From Candidatus Dadabacteria bacterium (GTDB lineage Bacteria; Desulfobacterota_D; UBA1144; Nemesobacterales; Nemesobacteraceae), in assembly GCA_009840385.1 (NCBI GenBank), contig VXNX01000013.1:671221-735220 (forward strand): 64,000 bases of DNA, in the 5' to 3' direction. The number at the start of each line of letters is the position of its first letter. The stretch's first letter is position 1. The notes beneath the pieces were generated by a model. It saw only the letters and a program-made list of their open reading frames with translations, made no database searches and was not told the origin of the DNA. Position numbers and translations under genes: made by a program. Shown here in pieces: positions 16,413 to 24,523 of this stretch.

Positions 16413-17077
16413 AGCGAAGCGGCGACAATATAGTTACCATAGACGGACCCTCGGGAGTCGGGAAAAGCACGGTCGCAAGACGGGTCGCCGAGCAGCTGGG
16501 TTTTTCGTGCCTTGAGACAGGCGCCATGTACAGGGCCGTCGCGCTTAAAGTTAGCAAAGCGGGAGTGGACCTAAGCGACACAGTATCGCTTTCTGGGCTG
16601 CTTTCCGGGACAGCGGTGGGATTCTCCCCGGCGGGCGGCATTCTCCTTGACGGATGTGATGTCTCTGAGCTTATAAGGACGGAGGAGATATCTTCCCTTT
16701 CATCCCGGCTCGCGGAACTCGGCGAAGTAAGGGAATTTCTGATCGGAATCCAGAGAGAAATCGGGGAGAGCGGGAACATAGTCGCCGAGGGAAGGGACAT
16801 GGGAACGTATGTTTTCCCCCGGGCGAAGCACAAGTTCTATCTTGACGCCACCGTGGCCGAGAGGGCGAAAAGAAGGTTTCTTCAGGGGGAAAGCGGTTCC
16901 CTTCCGGATGTCGAAAGCGAGCTTCGCAGAAGGGACAGCCGCGACACGCAGCGCTCAGAAAATCCTCTTCATCCCGCCTCCGACGCCGTGATTATAGATA
17001 CGACCGACATGGAGGCCGAGCAGGTGGTTTCCGAGATAGTTCTTCGCGCGAAGGACATTTCCCTTCGGGACGGCTGA
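16409..17077 (+). CDS. cmk: Cytidylate kinase
   Basis: A 222-residue P-loop kinase that phosphorylates CMP and dCMP with ATP. Walker A is VTIDGPSGVGKSTVARRVAE right after the start; the NMP-binding part shows CLETGAMYRAVALK, and the lid region RRDSRDTQRSENPLHPASD near the end matches the family. GTG 16409 was chosen because it gives the canonical short N-terminus and overlaps the aroA stop by four bases; the frame remains open to ATG 16349 inside aroA, which would add an unlikely extension. rpsA follows after 99 bases. Confidence 0.93.
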   Translation: MKRSGDNIVTIDGPSGVGKSTVARRVAEQLGFSCLETGAMYRAVALKVSKAGVDLSDTVSLSGLLSGTAVGFSPAGGILLDGCDVSELIRTEEISSLSSRLAELGEVREFLIGIQREIGESGNIVAEGRDMGTYVFPRAKHKFYLDATVAERAKRRFLQGESGSLPDVESELRRRDSRDTQRSENPLHPASDAVIIDTTDMEAEQVVSEIVLRAKDISLRDG

Positions 17078-17176
17078 AAATAATTTCCCTTCTCGAGTAT
17101 CCTTTCCCTTTTAGGCAGTTTTCATGTAATCTTGGCATTATTATTAAAAGACTGACGGCAAAGGCGGCTAAACCAA

Positions 17177-18886
17177 ATGACCCAGGATAATGGTATTACG
17201 GATTCGAACGAAAAAAGCTTTGAGGAGTTGCTTGATGAAAGCATGGAATCGCGCTTGAGCGAGCCCGAGAACGGGGAAATAGCGAAAGGAAGAGTCATAA
17301 GAGTTGACTCTGACGCTGTTTTCATAGACCTTGGGTTTAAGTTTGAGTGCATAGTTCCAATAAACCAGTTTTTAAACAAAGACGGCGAATATGAAGTCTC
17401 GGTGGGCTCGGAAATAGAGGTTTTGGTCGAAAGACCGAATCCCAACACCGTCAGGGCCTCGAAACAGAAGGCGGACCAGATCAGGGAAAGAAGGGCGATC
17501 GAGGAGAAGTTCAAAAACAAAGAACCGGTCGCGACGAGGATTCTAAACAGGGTTAAGGGCGGTTTTAACTGCGATATAGGGCAGAGCAGCCCCTTCAAGG
17601 TTTTTCTTCCAGGCTCCCAGGTCGCCCTGCGCCCGGTTGCGGATTTTGACGAGATGGTAGGCCAGACGATCGAAACCCGCATTATACAGAACAACGATAA
17701 CGGCATAGTAGTGTCGAGAAGGGCGATTCTCGAGGAGGAAAGGGAGGAAAAGAAAAAACAGACTCTCGCCACCATCTCCGAAGGCCAGATGATTTCGGGG
17801 AACGTCGTGAAGATAATCGATGCGGGGGCGTTCGTAGACATAGGGGGTATAGAGGGCTTCGTTCCTATAGGGGAGATTTCCTGGGGCAGGGTGAGGCACC
17901 CGGGAGACGTTCTGAAAGAGGGTGTAGATACGCAGGTCAAGATTCTTAAGCTCGATATCGAAAACGGAAAAATAACCCTCGGGGTGAAGCAGACCACGGA
18001 AGACCCGTGGGAGACCATACAGGAAAGATACGAGGTCGGCGGCAGGGTGCAGGGGAAAGTGGTTTTCGCCGCGGAGTTCGGCGTGTTCGTCGAACTTGAG
18101 CCGGGAATAGAGGGACTCGTGCACGTAAGCGAACTCTCGTGGGTTAAGAATTTCCGCCACCCGAACGAAGTGGTCTCCGTCGGAAGCGAGATCGAGGTCG
18201 CGGTCCTCGGAGTAAAGCCCAAGGAAAGGAGAATTTCGCTCAGTCTCAAGCAGGTACAGGAAAACCCCTGGGATGAGTTCAAGAGGAACAACCCTCCGAA
18301 CACCAGAGTGACGGGAACCATAAGAAACGTCACGGAACTCGGGGTCTTTGTAGAGGTTGCTCCTGACATGGTCGGTCTTGTGCGCCCTGAGAATCTGAGG
18401 TGGGAGGGGGAGGCGAGCCCCCTTGAGGTCTTCTCAAGCGAGGATGTCGGAAAGGAAATAGAGCTTGTGGTGCTTAATGTCATCCCGAGGCAGAGAAAGA
18501 TCGGGCTTGGAGTAAAGCAGCTTACCCCGGATCCGTGGAATAAGGTGCTTCGGGACTACAAGGTTAACGAGACGGTGGTCACTTCCAAGATAGAGGAAAT
18601 TGATGATCATGGAGTTACCGTGGCGCTTGCGGACAACGTGAGGGGTTTTTACGCCATACGCGAATTCCAGGACGATGAGTTAAGCCGTGAATCAATCAAG
18701 GTCGGAGACGAAATAAGCGGTCTCGTCACGGGGTTTAACAAGCCAAAGCACCAGGTGAACCTAAGCCGAAGACGGCTTGAGAAAAAGCAGGAGAAGGACA
18801 CGATGAGAGACTTCGTGTCATCCCAGCAGGAAAGTTCCTCAAAACTCGGGGACATCCTCAATGAGAAACTCAAGGCCCTTGACTGA
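17177..18886 (+). CDS. rpsA: 30S ribosomal protein S1
   Basis: A 569-residue protein made of six S1 RNA-binding repeats. Each repeat begins with a G-x-V-x4-D/E-x-G-V/A-F/V-V-x2 core: GRVIRVDSDAVFIDLG, NRVKGGFNCDIG, GNVVKIIDAGAFVDIGG, GKVVFAAEFGVFVELEPG, GTIRNVTELGVFVEVAPD and SKIEEIDDHGVTVALAD. The first two are more diverged, as is usual because they bind the ribosome, while the middle ones bind mRNA. Length and repeat number match the proteobacterial form. A plausible AAGGCGG ribosome site precedes ATG 17177. sppA follows after 11 bases. Confidence 0.95.
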   Translation: MTQDNGITDSNEKSFEELLDESMESRLSEPENGEIAKGRVIRVDSDAVFIDLGFKFECIVPINQFLNKDGEYEVSVGSEIEVLVERPNPNTVRASKQKADQIRERRAIEEKFKNKEPVATRILNRVKGGFNCDIGQSSPFKVFLPGSQVALRPVADFDEMVGQTIETRIIQNNDNGIVVSRRAILEEEREEKKKQTLATISEGQMISGNVVKIIDAGAFVDIGGIEGFVPIGEISWGRVRHPGDVLKEGVDTQVKILKLDIENGKITLGVKQTTEDPWETIQERYEVGGRVQGKVVFAAEFGVFVELEPGIEGLVHVSELSWVKNFRHPNEVVSVGSEIEVAVLGVKPKERRISLSLKQVQENPWDEFKRNNPPNTRVTGTIRNVTELGVFVEVAPDMVGLVRPENLRWEGEASPLEVFSSEDVGKEIELVVLNVIPRQRKIGLGVKQLTPDPWNKVLRDYKVNETVVTSKIEEIDDHGVTVALADNVRGFYAIREFQDDELSRESIKVGDEISGLVTGFNKPKHQVNLSRRRLEKKQEKDTMRDFVSSQQESSSKLGDILNEKLKALD

Positions 18887-18897
18887 CGAGCGGTGAA

Positions 18898-19797
18898 GTG
18901 AAAGTCCTCGATCTTAATTTCTTTCTTAAAACTTTTCTTTCCCTTCTGGTCATCTTCATTATCGGTTTCGCCGGAATCCTGATAGGAATGCTGATTTCGG
19001 GCGAGAGCCATCGTCCGGGCGGGGACGGCGTGGCGGTAATAAACGTCGACGGCATAATAATCGACTCCGACCCCTACATTAAGAGCATAAGGAAGATACG
19101 CGAGACCGGTTCCGTAAAGGCCGTTGTGGTGAGGATAAATTCCCCGGGAGGATCTGTTGCCACTTCCCAGGAAGTATACGAGGAACTGAAAAATCTCGGG
19201 AAAGAGATGCCGGTTGTAGCCAGCATGGGAACGGTCGCCGCTTCGGGTGGCTACTATATCGCCTGCGCGGCTTCAACGATTTACGCAAATCCCGGCACCG
19301 TAACGGGGAGCATAGGCGTGATAGCGCAGTTCGCTAGCTACGAGCAGCTGCTTGAGTGGGCGAAAGTTGAAGTAGAAGTGATAAAAAGCGGGGAATTCAA
19401 GGATCTCGGCTCACCGCTTAGAAAGATGCCCGAGGCTGAGAAAGCCTACCTGCAGACGCTGATAGACAGCGTTCACTCCCAGTTCAAAGACACGGTTTCC
19501 AAGAGAAGGAACCTGTCCCCCGAGGAAGTTGTTTCGCTTTCGGACGGAAAGATATTCACCGGGAGCCGCGCCAGGGAACTTGGCTTGATTGACCGCATCG
19601 GAACCCTTGAGGCGGCAATCGCAGAGGCAAGAAAACTGGGTGGCTTGGATGAGGATTCGTGGATCAGAGAATATCCCGTGAGGAAAAAGACATTGCTTGA
19701 TTTCGTCTTTCCTGAGACTCTGGCCGAGCGTGCGATTTTTGCCTCTCCAGTGAAAACCGGGTTTGGTCTCTACTACATAGCCGACGTGATTTACTAG
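18898..19797 (+). CDS. sppA: Signal peptide peptidase SppA, short form
   Basis: A 299-residue S49 serine protease anchored in the inner membrane by one N-terminal helix (about residues 12-34), with the catalytic domain in the periplasm. It degrades cleaved signal peptides. The nucleophile is Ser116 in GTVAASGGYYIACAA, with RINSPGGSV before it, and the general-base lysine is likely Lys168 in SGEFKDLGSP. This is the single-domain form, about half the size of E. coli SppA and like that of Bacillus and many other bacteria. The start is GTG 18898, eleven bases after rpsA, so it likely shares that transcript. Confidence 0.92.
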   Translation: MKVLDLNFFLKTFLSLLVIFIIGFAGILIGMLISGESHRPGGDGVAVINVDGIIIDSDPYIKSIRKIRETGSVKAVVVRINSPGGSVATSQEVYEELKNLGKEMPVVASMGTVAASGGYYIACAASTIYANPGTVTGSIGVIAQFASYEQLLEWAKVEVEVIKSGEFKDLGSPLRKMPEAEKAYLQTLIDSVHSQFKDTVSKRRNLSPEEVVSLSDGKIFTGSRARELGLIDRIGTLEAAIAEARKLGGLDEDSWIREYPVRKKTLLDFVFPETLAERAIFASPVKTGFGLYYIADVIY

Positions 19798-19896
19798 TAC
19801 AGCGCAACTGGTATTTTCTCGAAAAACCGATATTCTAAGCATTGTTGTCGCTAGATGGGTTGCACTGGCGTAGCGAAACCGTTTTTCAAACAACCG

Positions 19897-20262
19897 ATGA
19901 AACACGTAAAAAGATTTCTTTTCTTAGTCATATGCTGTTTCGTAGCCGTTTTCTTCATCCAGAACCTGGAAATAGCCACGCATGTATTCGGAATCGAGCT
20001 TGGTTTTTTCTCCTATAAATACACCTGGGCGGTTTACAACGCCGGGGTGCTGGGGGTTTCGTTTCTTCTGGGTGCGTTTGTCTTTTTCCTGCTGAGCTTT
20101 TCCAGAGGCCATTCCAGAAAATCTGAATTGAAACGGAGCAGGGAAACCGTAAAGAATCTAGAGGAAAAAGTCGGGAAGCTTGAGGTGGAGCTTCTCCAGA
20201 ACAAGTCTGCCGGTTACCAGCAGCAGGCTTCTTCCCATGAGATGTTCAGGCCGCCGAAATGA
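19897..20262 (+). CDS. LapA-domain (DUF1049) inner-membrane protein
   Basis: About 121 residues with two transmembrane helices (residues about 6-22 and 43-64 from ATG 19897) connected by a short loop with QNLEIATHVFG, as in the LapA/YciS family, followed by a basic segment and a predicted coiled coil (KRSRETVKNLEEKVGKLEVE). In E. coli LapA works with LapB in controlling lipopolysaccharide synthesis; whether this protein does so is not known, and lapB is not adjacent. An in-frame ATG at 19855 would add 14 residues; neither has a strong ribosome site. The stop overlaps the ATG of lipA (ATGA). Confidence 0.8.
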   Translation: MKHVKRFLFLVICCFVAVFFIQNLEIATHVFGIELGFFSYKYTWAVYNAGVLGVSFLLGAFVFFLLSFSRGHSRKSELKRSRETVKNLEEKVGKLEVELLQNKSAGYQQQASSHEMFRPPK

Positions 20263-21233
20263 GATCTTCCATCACCGAAACCCAGATGCCTGGCCGGACG
20301 GGCATTCGCAAGAAACCCGAGTGGATAAAGGCAAAAATTCCCAGCGGTCCGAATTACACGAGGCTCAGGGGCCTTGTGCGCGAACTCGGTCTTCACACGG
20401 TGTGCGAGGAGGCGAAGTGTCCAAACATAGGGGAGTGCTGGGGAGCCGGAACGCTTACTTTCATGATTCTGGGGGACGTATGCACGAGAAGCTGTGGTTT
20501 CTGCCACGTCAAGACCGGAAAAGGCGGCGAGCTTGACTGGGAGGAGCCTGCCAGGGTGGCAAAGGCGGTTGAGGAACTTCAGAAAAACAATGCACAGGTG
20601 ACTCACGTAGTCATAACTTCTGTGAACAGGGATGACAGGAATTATGAAAGTGCATGTATATTCGCCCAGACTGTTAACGAAGTGAGAAACAAGGTTCCGG
20701 ACATAAAGATCGAGGTCCTTATCCCGGATTTTAAGGGGGAGACCGAGGCGATTGAAAAAGTGATAGAATCGTCTCCCGATGTTCTGAATCACAACATTGA
20801 AACCGTCCCAAGACTTTACTCCCTGCCGCAGAAAACCCAGTCGGGAAGAACAAGATCCGTAAGGCCTCAGGCGGTTTACCGAAGGTCTCTCGAACTTCTT
20901 TCGATGTCCTCGAGCGGGGGAAATCCCGCAGTGCTTACCAAGTCGGGCATCATGGTCGGTCTTGGGGAGAGCTACGAGGAGATCGTCGAAACGCTCGCCG
21001 ACCTCAAGCGGGCGGGATGCGATATAGTCACCATAGGCCAGTATCTTCAGCCCACGGTTGACCATATACCCGTATCAAGGTTCTATCATCCTGTCGAGTT
21101 CGAGTCTCTTAAAAGCTACGGGGAAAAGATAGTCGGCATCCCGCATGTCGAAGCCGGACCCCTTGTGAGAAGTTCCTATCACGCGGAAAAGCAGGTTTTC
21201 GAACTTTCCCGCGACATTATGACTGGAACGTGA
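20259..21233 (+). CDS. lipA: Lipoyl synthase
   Basis: A 324-residue radical SAM enzyme that inserts two sulfur atoms into protein-bound octanoyl groups. The auxiliary cluster ligands C49, C54 and C60 sit in TVCEEAKCPNIGEC, and the radical SAM cluster ligands C75, C79 and C82 in CTRSCGFCHV. The C-terminal RSSY motif, whose serine ligates the auxiliary cluster, is present near residue 310. Length is standard. The gene overlaps lapA by four bases. No lipB or dehydrogenase complex genes are in the window. Confidence 0.95.
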   Translation: MRSSITETQMPGRTGIRKKPEWIKAKIPSGPNYTRLRGLVRELGLHTVCEEAKCPNIGECWGAGTLTFMILGDVCTRSCGFCHVKTGKGGELDWEEPARVAKAVEELQKNNAQVTHVVITSVNRDDRNYESACIFAQTVNEVRNKVPDIKIEVLIPDFKGETEAIEKVIESSPDVLNHNIETVPRLYSLPQKTQSGRTRSVRPQAVYRRSLELLSMSSSGGNPAVLTKSGIMVGLGESYEEIVETLADLKRAGCDIVTIGQYLQPTVDHIPVSRFYHPVEFESLKSYGEKIVGIPHVEAGPLVRSSYHAEKQVFELSRDIMTGT

Positions 21234-21296
21234 AAATATATTTCCACTTCTTCTCGTAATGCCCGAGTTTGCGCTTTTTTCTTGAGAATTTGCCGT

Positions 21297-22418
21297 TTAG
21301 TCAACAAGCTTTCTGAGCTCTTCGGCGATCGCTTCCAGCTTTTCCTCGGAAACCCCGTAGTCCTCGGAAATTCTCTTTATTTCCTTGGAGGATATCTGCG
21401 GTTTTGTGGTTTTTTCCGTTACGGGTTCCTGTTTTTCCCTGTCAATGAGAAGCTTCGCGACGTCCCATCTTGAATAGTGGCCCAGAGAATCGAAAACCGC
21501 CTTTACCGCCTTTATCTGATTAGCGTAACAGTCGGCGTAGAGTATCGCGTCTTTTTCGAAATGGGGAGGGAACAGGTACCTGCCGGCAGGATTGACGATA
21601 GAACTCCCCCCTCGCGCCCAGTCGTAGTTCATGTGGTTCCCGTCCCGCACGTAGTGCCATCTTTCGGGAAAATCATCATCGTCAAGGTAACCGCAGGCAC
21701 TGAGCACAAAGGCCCCCGATTCAAACGCGTGAACCCTTATAAGCGGCTGCACGGTGCATCCCGCTCCAGGGTCCTCAGTTTCGGCGGCTAGCAGTTTTTC
21801 GTCTCCCCTTCTCCAGTTCCCCGGCCACACTGCCACGTGGAAGTCCTGACCGCTGTGGACCATCGCGGCTCTCACGAGAATCATGTGGTTCTCCCAGCAG
21901 ACAAGTCCTCCTATCCTTCCTATGTCCGTATCATAGGTGGCTATGTCACTCCCGTCTCCCTGGCCCCAGTAGGTCCTCTCAGTGTAGGTGGGCATGAGTT
22001 TTCTGTGTTTGCCGAGCACATTACCTTCGCGGGATATGAAAAGAAGGGAATTGTAAACGGTGCGGCTTCCCTTGCGGTCGTCAAGCTCGTTGCAGCCTAT
22101 TACCACGTGGGTATCTGCCGCGCGTGCAGCTTCCGCGAGCATCTCGGTATCGTCTCCAGGAATAACGATGGAATTATCCTGAAGGGCGATCATGAAGTCA
22201 GTCCAGTCGTGTGGCGGGGTTTCATAACCGACTGTGTAGTAGGCTGGGTAGCCCGGTATGAAGGCCTCGGGAAAAGCGACCAGTTCCGCCCCGTTACCCC
22301 CCGCTTCCTTTATCACGCGGCAGGCCTTCTCAAGGGTACGCTCCTTGTCCATGAACACGGGAGCTGTCTGGGCAACCGCGACTTTTACTTTTTCCCTACC
22401 GCCTAGAACTTTTCTCAT
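21297..22418 (-). CDS. Nitrilase-type carbon-nitrogen hydrolase with C-terminal extension
   Basis: A 373-residue member of the nitrilase superfamily. The catalytic triad is visible: Glu51 in AFPEAFIPGYP, Lys139 in GKHRKLMPTYTERTYWGQG, and Cys173 in GGLVCWENHM. These motifs fit the aliphatic/aromatic nitrilase branch, which converts nitriles to acids and ammonia, better than amidases or NAD synthetase. After the conserved core, which ends near residue 320, there is a charged tail of about 50 residues with KEIKRISEDYGVSEEKLEAI that looks helical and is not part of the usual fold. The frame's first ATG (22418) leaves about ten residues before the first strand VKVAVAQ; a start closer to it is possible. 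It is convergent with lipA. Confidence 0.85.
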   Translation of the reverse strand: MRKVLGGREKVKVAVAQTAPVFMDKERTLEKACRVIKEAGGNGAELVAFPEAFIPGYPAYYTVGYETPPHDWTDFMIALQDNSIVIPGDDTEMLAEAARAADTHVVIGCNELDDRKGSRTVYNSLLFISREGNVLGKHRKLMPTYTERTYWGQGDGSDIATYDTDIGRIGGLVCWENHMILVRAAMVHSGQDFHVAVWPGNWRRGDEKLLAAETEDPGAGCTVQPLIRVHAFESGAFVLSACGYLDDDDFPERWHYVRDGNHMNYDWARGGSSIVNPAGRYLFPPHFEKDAILYADCYANQIKAVKAVFDSLGHYSRWDVAKLLIDREKQEPVTEKTTKPQISSKEIKRISEDYGVSEEKLEAIAEELRKLVD

Positions 22419-22440
22419 GAGCCTTGGGCCGCGAATGGGT

Positions 22441-22842
22441 TCAGGTTATTATCCTGCTTCCGCCCGGGGGCTCCCCTTCGGCTTGCTTTTGCTGGTTTTG
22501 CCTTGCCCTCGCGTAGACGAGGTCGAAAAGTCTCTGCTTAAAGTCATTGTCAAAAGCGCACACCCCGGGAATTATGTATCCCATAAGGGCTATCTGGAGA
22601 AAGTATTCGGTGTTTGCCTTGAGAAAGGACTCGTTTATCTCGCCGCCGTATGCCTGTGCGAAATTCTGGTATATCTGGTTTCCGAGCTCGGTCGCTATTT
22701 CTACGACGTTTTTTGACTGACCTGACGACTGATGGGCCGCTACTCCTAGGTTAAAAGCCATGTTTATGGAGTTCATGAACTGGTCCGCAACCATCTCTTC
22801 CGGGTTTGTTTCCTCTTCCGGCTTTGTATCTTCTTCTGACAT
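22441..22842 (-). CDS. Hypothetical protein, 133 residues
   Basis: I do not recognise this family. The start ATG 22842 is supported by GGGAGAGATAAA. The N-terminus is acidic and repetitive (EEDTKPEEETNPEE), the middle appears helical and amphipathic (NSINMAFNLGVAAH, VVEIATELGNQIYQNFAQAY), and one more hydrophobic stretch LQIALMGYIIPGVCAF could be a buried or membrane-contacting helix. The tail is Gln/Pro/Gly rich. No signal peptide. It follows the nitrilase in orientation with 22 bases between, upstream of it, so both may be on one transcript, which is the only functional hint. The divergent neighbour is a DUF985 cupin. Confidence 0.6.
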   Translation of the reverse strand: MSEEDTKPEEETNPEEMVADQFMNSINMAFNLGVAAHQSSGQSKNVVEIATELGNQIYQNFAQAYGGEINESFLKANTEYFLQIALMGYIIPGVCAFDNDFKQRLFDLVYARARQNQQKQAEGEPPGGSRIIT

Positions 22843-22935
22843 TTTATCTCTCCCGTTGTTTTATATGGTTAAATCATCCTGCGGTATTATACTATATTGC
22901 TGCTTTGATTTTAACAATTTTGCTGGAGGAAAATC

Positions 22936-23409
22936 ATGAAAGCTGATCACCTTATACAGAGACTCGGGCTGAAAAGGCTTCCGGGCGAGGGAGGATACTA
23001 CAAGGAGACTTACAGAAGCGACCAGACAGCAGGGAACGACCGCGATCTTTCAACCGCTATCTACTATCTTATAACCCCGGAGGCCAGTTCAAAGATGCAC
23101 AGGGTGAGTTCGGACGAGATTTTTCATTTTTACTTCGGCGACCCGGTCCAGATGCTGCTTCTCTATCCTACGGGAGAGTCAAGGGTAGTGGTTCTGGGTG
23201 ATAATCTTCCTTCGGGGCAAAAACCCCAGCTTGTCGTTCCGAAGGGAACCTGGCAGGGCGCCATGGTTGTTGAGGGAGATTGCGGATACGCTTTTATGGG
23301 AACTACAATGGCTCCAGGTTTCGAGCTTGACGACTTCGAGCTCGGCGCTCTGGAGAGTCTGCTGCTGCGATTTCCCCAGCATGAAATGCTGATACGGGAA
23401 CTTACGTAA
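22936..23409 (+). CDS. DUF985 cupin-like protein
   Basis: A 157-residue single-domain cupin of the DUF985 group. Characteristic blocks are LPGEGGYYKETYRS, STAIYYLITPEASSKMH, SSDEIFHFYFGDPVQMLLL and VPKGTWQGAMV; His and Glu of the cupin motif (MHRVSSDEIFHF) are present and could bind a metal. The reaction is unknown for most of the family; some cupins of this type are described as sugar-epimerase-like. Start ATG 22936 follows GCTGGAGGAAAATC, a good ribosome site. A TATTATACTATA-rich stretch around 22885-22897 likely includes its promoter. Confidence 0.85.
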   Translation: MKADHLIQRLGLKRLPGEGGYYKETYRSDQTAGNDRDLSTAIYYLITPEASSKMHRVSSDEIFHFYFGDPVQMLLLYPTGESRVVVLGDNLPSGQKPQLVVPKGTWQGAMVVEGDCGYAFMGTTMAPGFELDDFELGALESLLLRFPQHEMLIRELT

Positions 23410-23443
23410 ACGGGGGAGAGAGATTCCAGGATCAGAAAAACCG

Positions 23444-23827
23444 GTGATTTTCTTTGACGGCGTGTGCGGATTCTGCAACAGGTTTGTCGATTTCGTAATG
23501 TGGGCGGATGTCCGCCGGGAAATACTCTTTTCCCCTGTGCAGGGAGAGACATCCGTTAAGTTTTCCCTATATCAAAACCAGCCGCCGCGCGAGTGGAAAA
23601 TTGCTTATGCTGACGAAAAGGGGGTTTACGAGGGAGCCGACGCCATTTTGCTGGTTCTGAGGAGGCTTGGAGGGCTGTGGATGCTTCCCGCGCTCCTCAT
23701 ATATGTTCCCCGCCCGGTGAAGGATTATTTTTACGGGATGATATCAAGGAACCGCTATAGTATTTTCGGTAAAAGAGAAACCTGCCGCGTGCCGTCTCCT
23801 GAAGAAAGGGAAAGGTTTTTGCCCTAG
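23444..23827 (+). CDS. DCC-family thiol-disulfide oxidoreductase (DUF393)
   Basis: A 127-residue protein beginning IFFDGVCGFCNRFVDFV, the DxxCxxC signature that names the family (Asp, then Cys-x2-Cys). The remainder fits a thioredoxin-like fold, with EGADAILLVLRRLGG and a C-terminal RYSIFGKRETCRVP as in other members. Role in thiol redox chemistry is inferred from the motif; partners are unknown. The start is probably GTG 23444; the frame stays open for a few codons upstream but without a standard start. It follows the DUF985 gene by 34 bases and may be cotranscribed. Confidence 0.82.
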   Translation: MIFFDGVCGFCNRFVDFVMWADVRREILFSPVQGETSVKFSLYQNQPPREWKIAYADEKGVYEGADAILLVLRRLGGLWMLPALLIYVPRPVKDYFYGMISRNRYSIFGKRETCRVPSPEERERFLP

Positions 23828-23890
23828 TGTGCTTTTTTGATAAATTTGCCCGTATATGTATATTGAACCGGAGGAGAATTTTCATTTCAG

Positions 23891-24523
23891 ATGCCTTCAC
23901 TTGAAGAGCTTGTTTCGGCCGACGAAATTGCGGATGAGATAGCCCGCGCAAGCGAGATAGCCCGGGAAGAGTGGGAGAAAATAAGGGTTTCCCTGGCTCT
24001 CTGTGGGGATATCGGGGAGTTTTGCGGGGATGATTTCATGCTGGGAACCATTTCGGGGGAAACCATAACGCGCGAGCCGCTTGGGAGCCCGACGAAATCC
24101 GTTTCGCTTTACTCTCCGACTTATTATCCGATGTATCTTCTGGAAAACCTGCGCGAGTTTCGGGAGAAGTTCCCGGAGAAAAACTACCGCACGACAGAGG
24201 CTCTCTATGTCTATGTTGAGCTGGTGAACGCCGCTGCGCTAAGGCTCGGACTCGAGGGGACGCTGGCGATGGGTTTTGCAAGCGGCTACGCGAACGTCAG
24301 AACGGGGTGGATTGTGGAGAAGGGACTTGCGGAGGAGAGCGCCGTATTCTCCGAGATGTTTTTTTCTGACAGGCCGAAGAAATACGACTGGGATTTTCAC
24401 TGGACCTCGGTAAGGCAAAGGTTCGGGGAAATCTACGAAAAATTCATCGCCTGGCAGCGCTCCCCAGCACTTTACCTCGAGGAGTCGAAATCCAGGGCGA
24501 CCGTAAAGCCCTTCATAGTCTAG
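23891..24523 (+). CDS. Hypothetical protein, 210 residues
   Basis: No family recognised. The protein is acidic at the N-terminus (SLEELVSADEIADEIARASE), soluble, with a central Tyr-rich run LYSPTYYPMYLLENLREF and a C-terminal aromatic region KKYDWDFHWTSVRQRF. No signal peptide, membrane helix or metal motif. GGAGGAGAATTTTCATTTCAG precedes ATG 23891, a strong ribosome sequence but rather far from the start. Its last four bases overlap the end of the convergent dnaB gene. A role cannot be inferred from its neighbours. Confidence 0.6.
   Translation: MPSLEELVSADEIADEIARASEIAREEWEKIRVSLALCGDIGEFCGDDFMLGTISGETITREPLGSPTKSVSLYSPTYYPMYLLENLREFREKFPEKNYRTTEALYVYVELVNAAALRLGLEGTLAMGFASGYANVRTGWIVEKGLAEESAVFSEMFFSDRPKKYDWDFHWTSVRQRFGEIYEKFIAWQRSPALYLEESKSRATVKPFIV

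Noticed and set aside
17122..18483. Long antisense open frame opposite rpsA
   Set aside because: Ser/Thr/Leu-rich translation without domain features, wholly opposite a clear S1 protein; typical of antisense shadow frames. Similar frames at 29383-30723, 41103-42287, 42759-43841 and 54237-55334 were rejected for the same reason.
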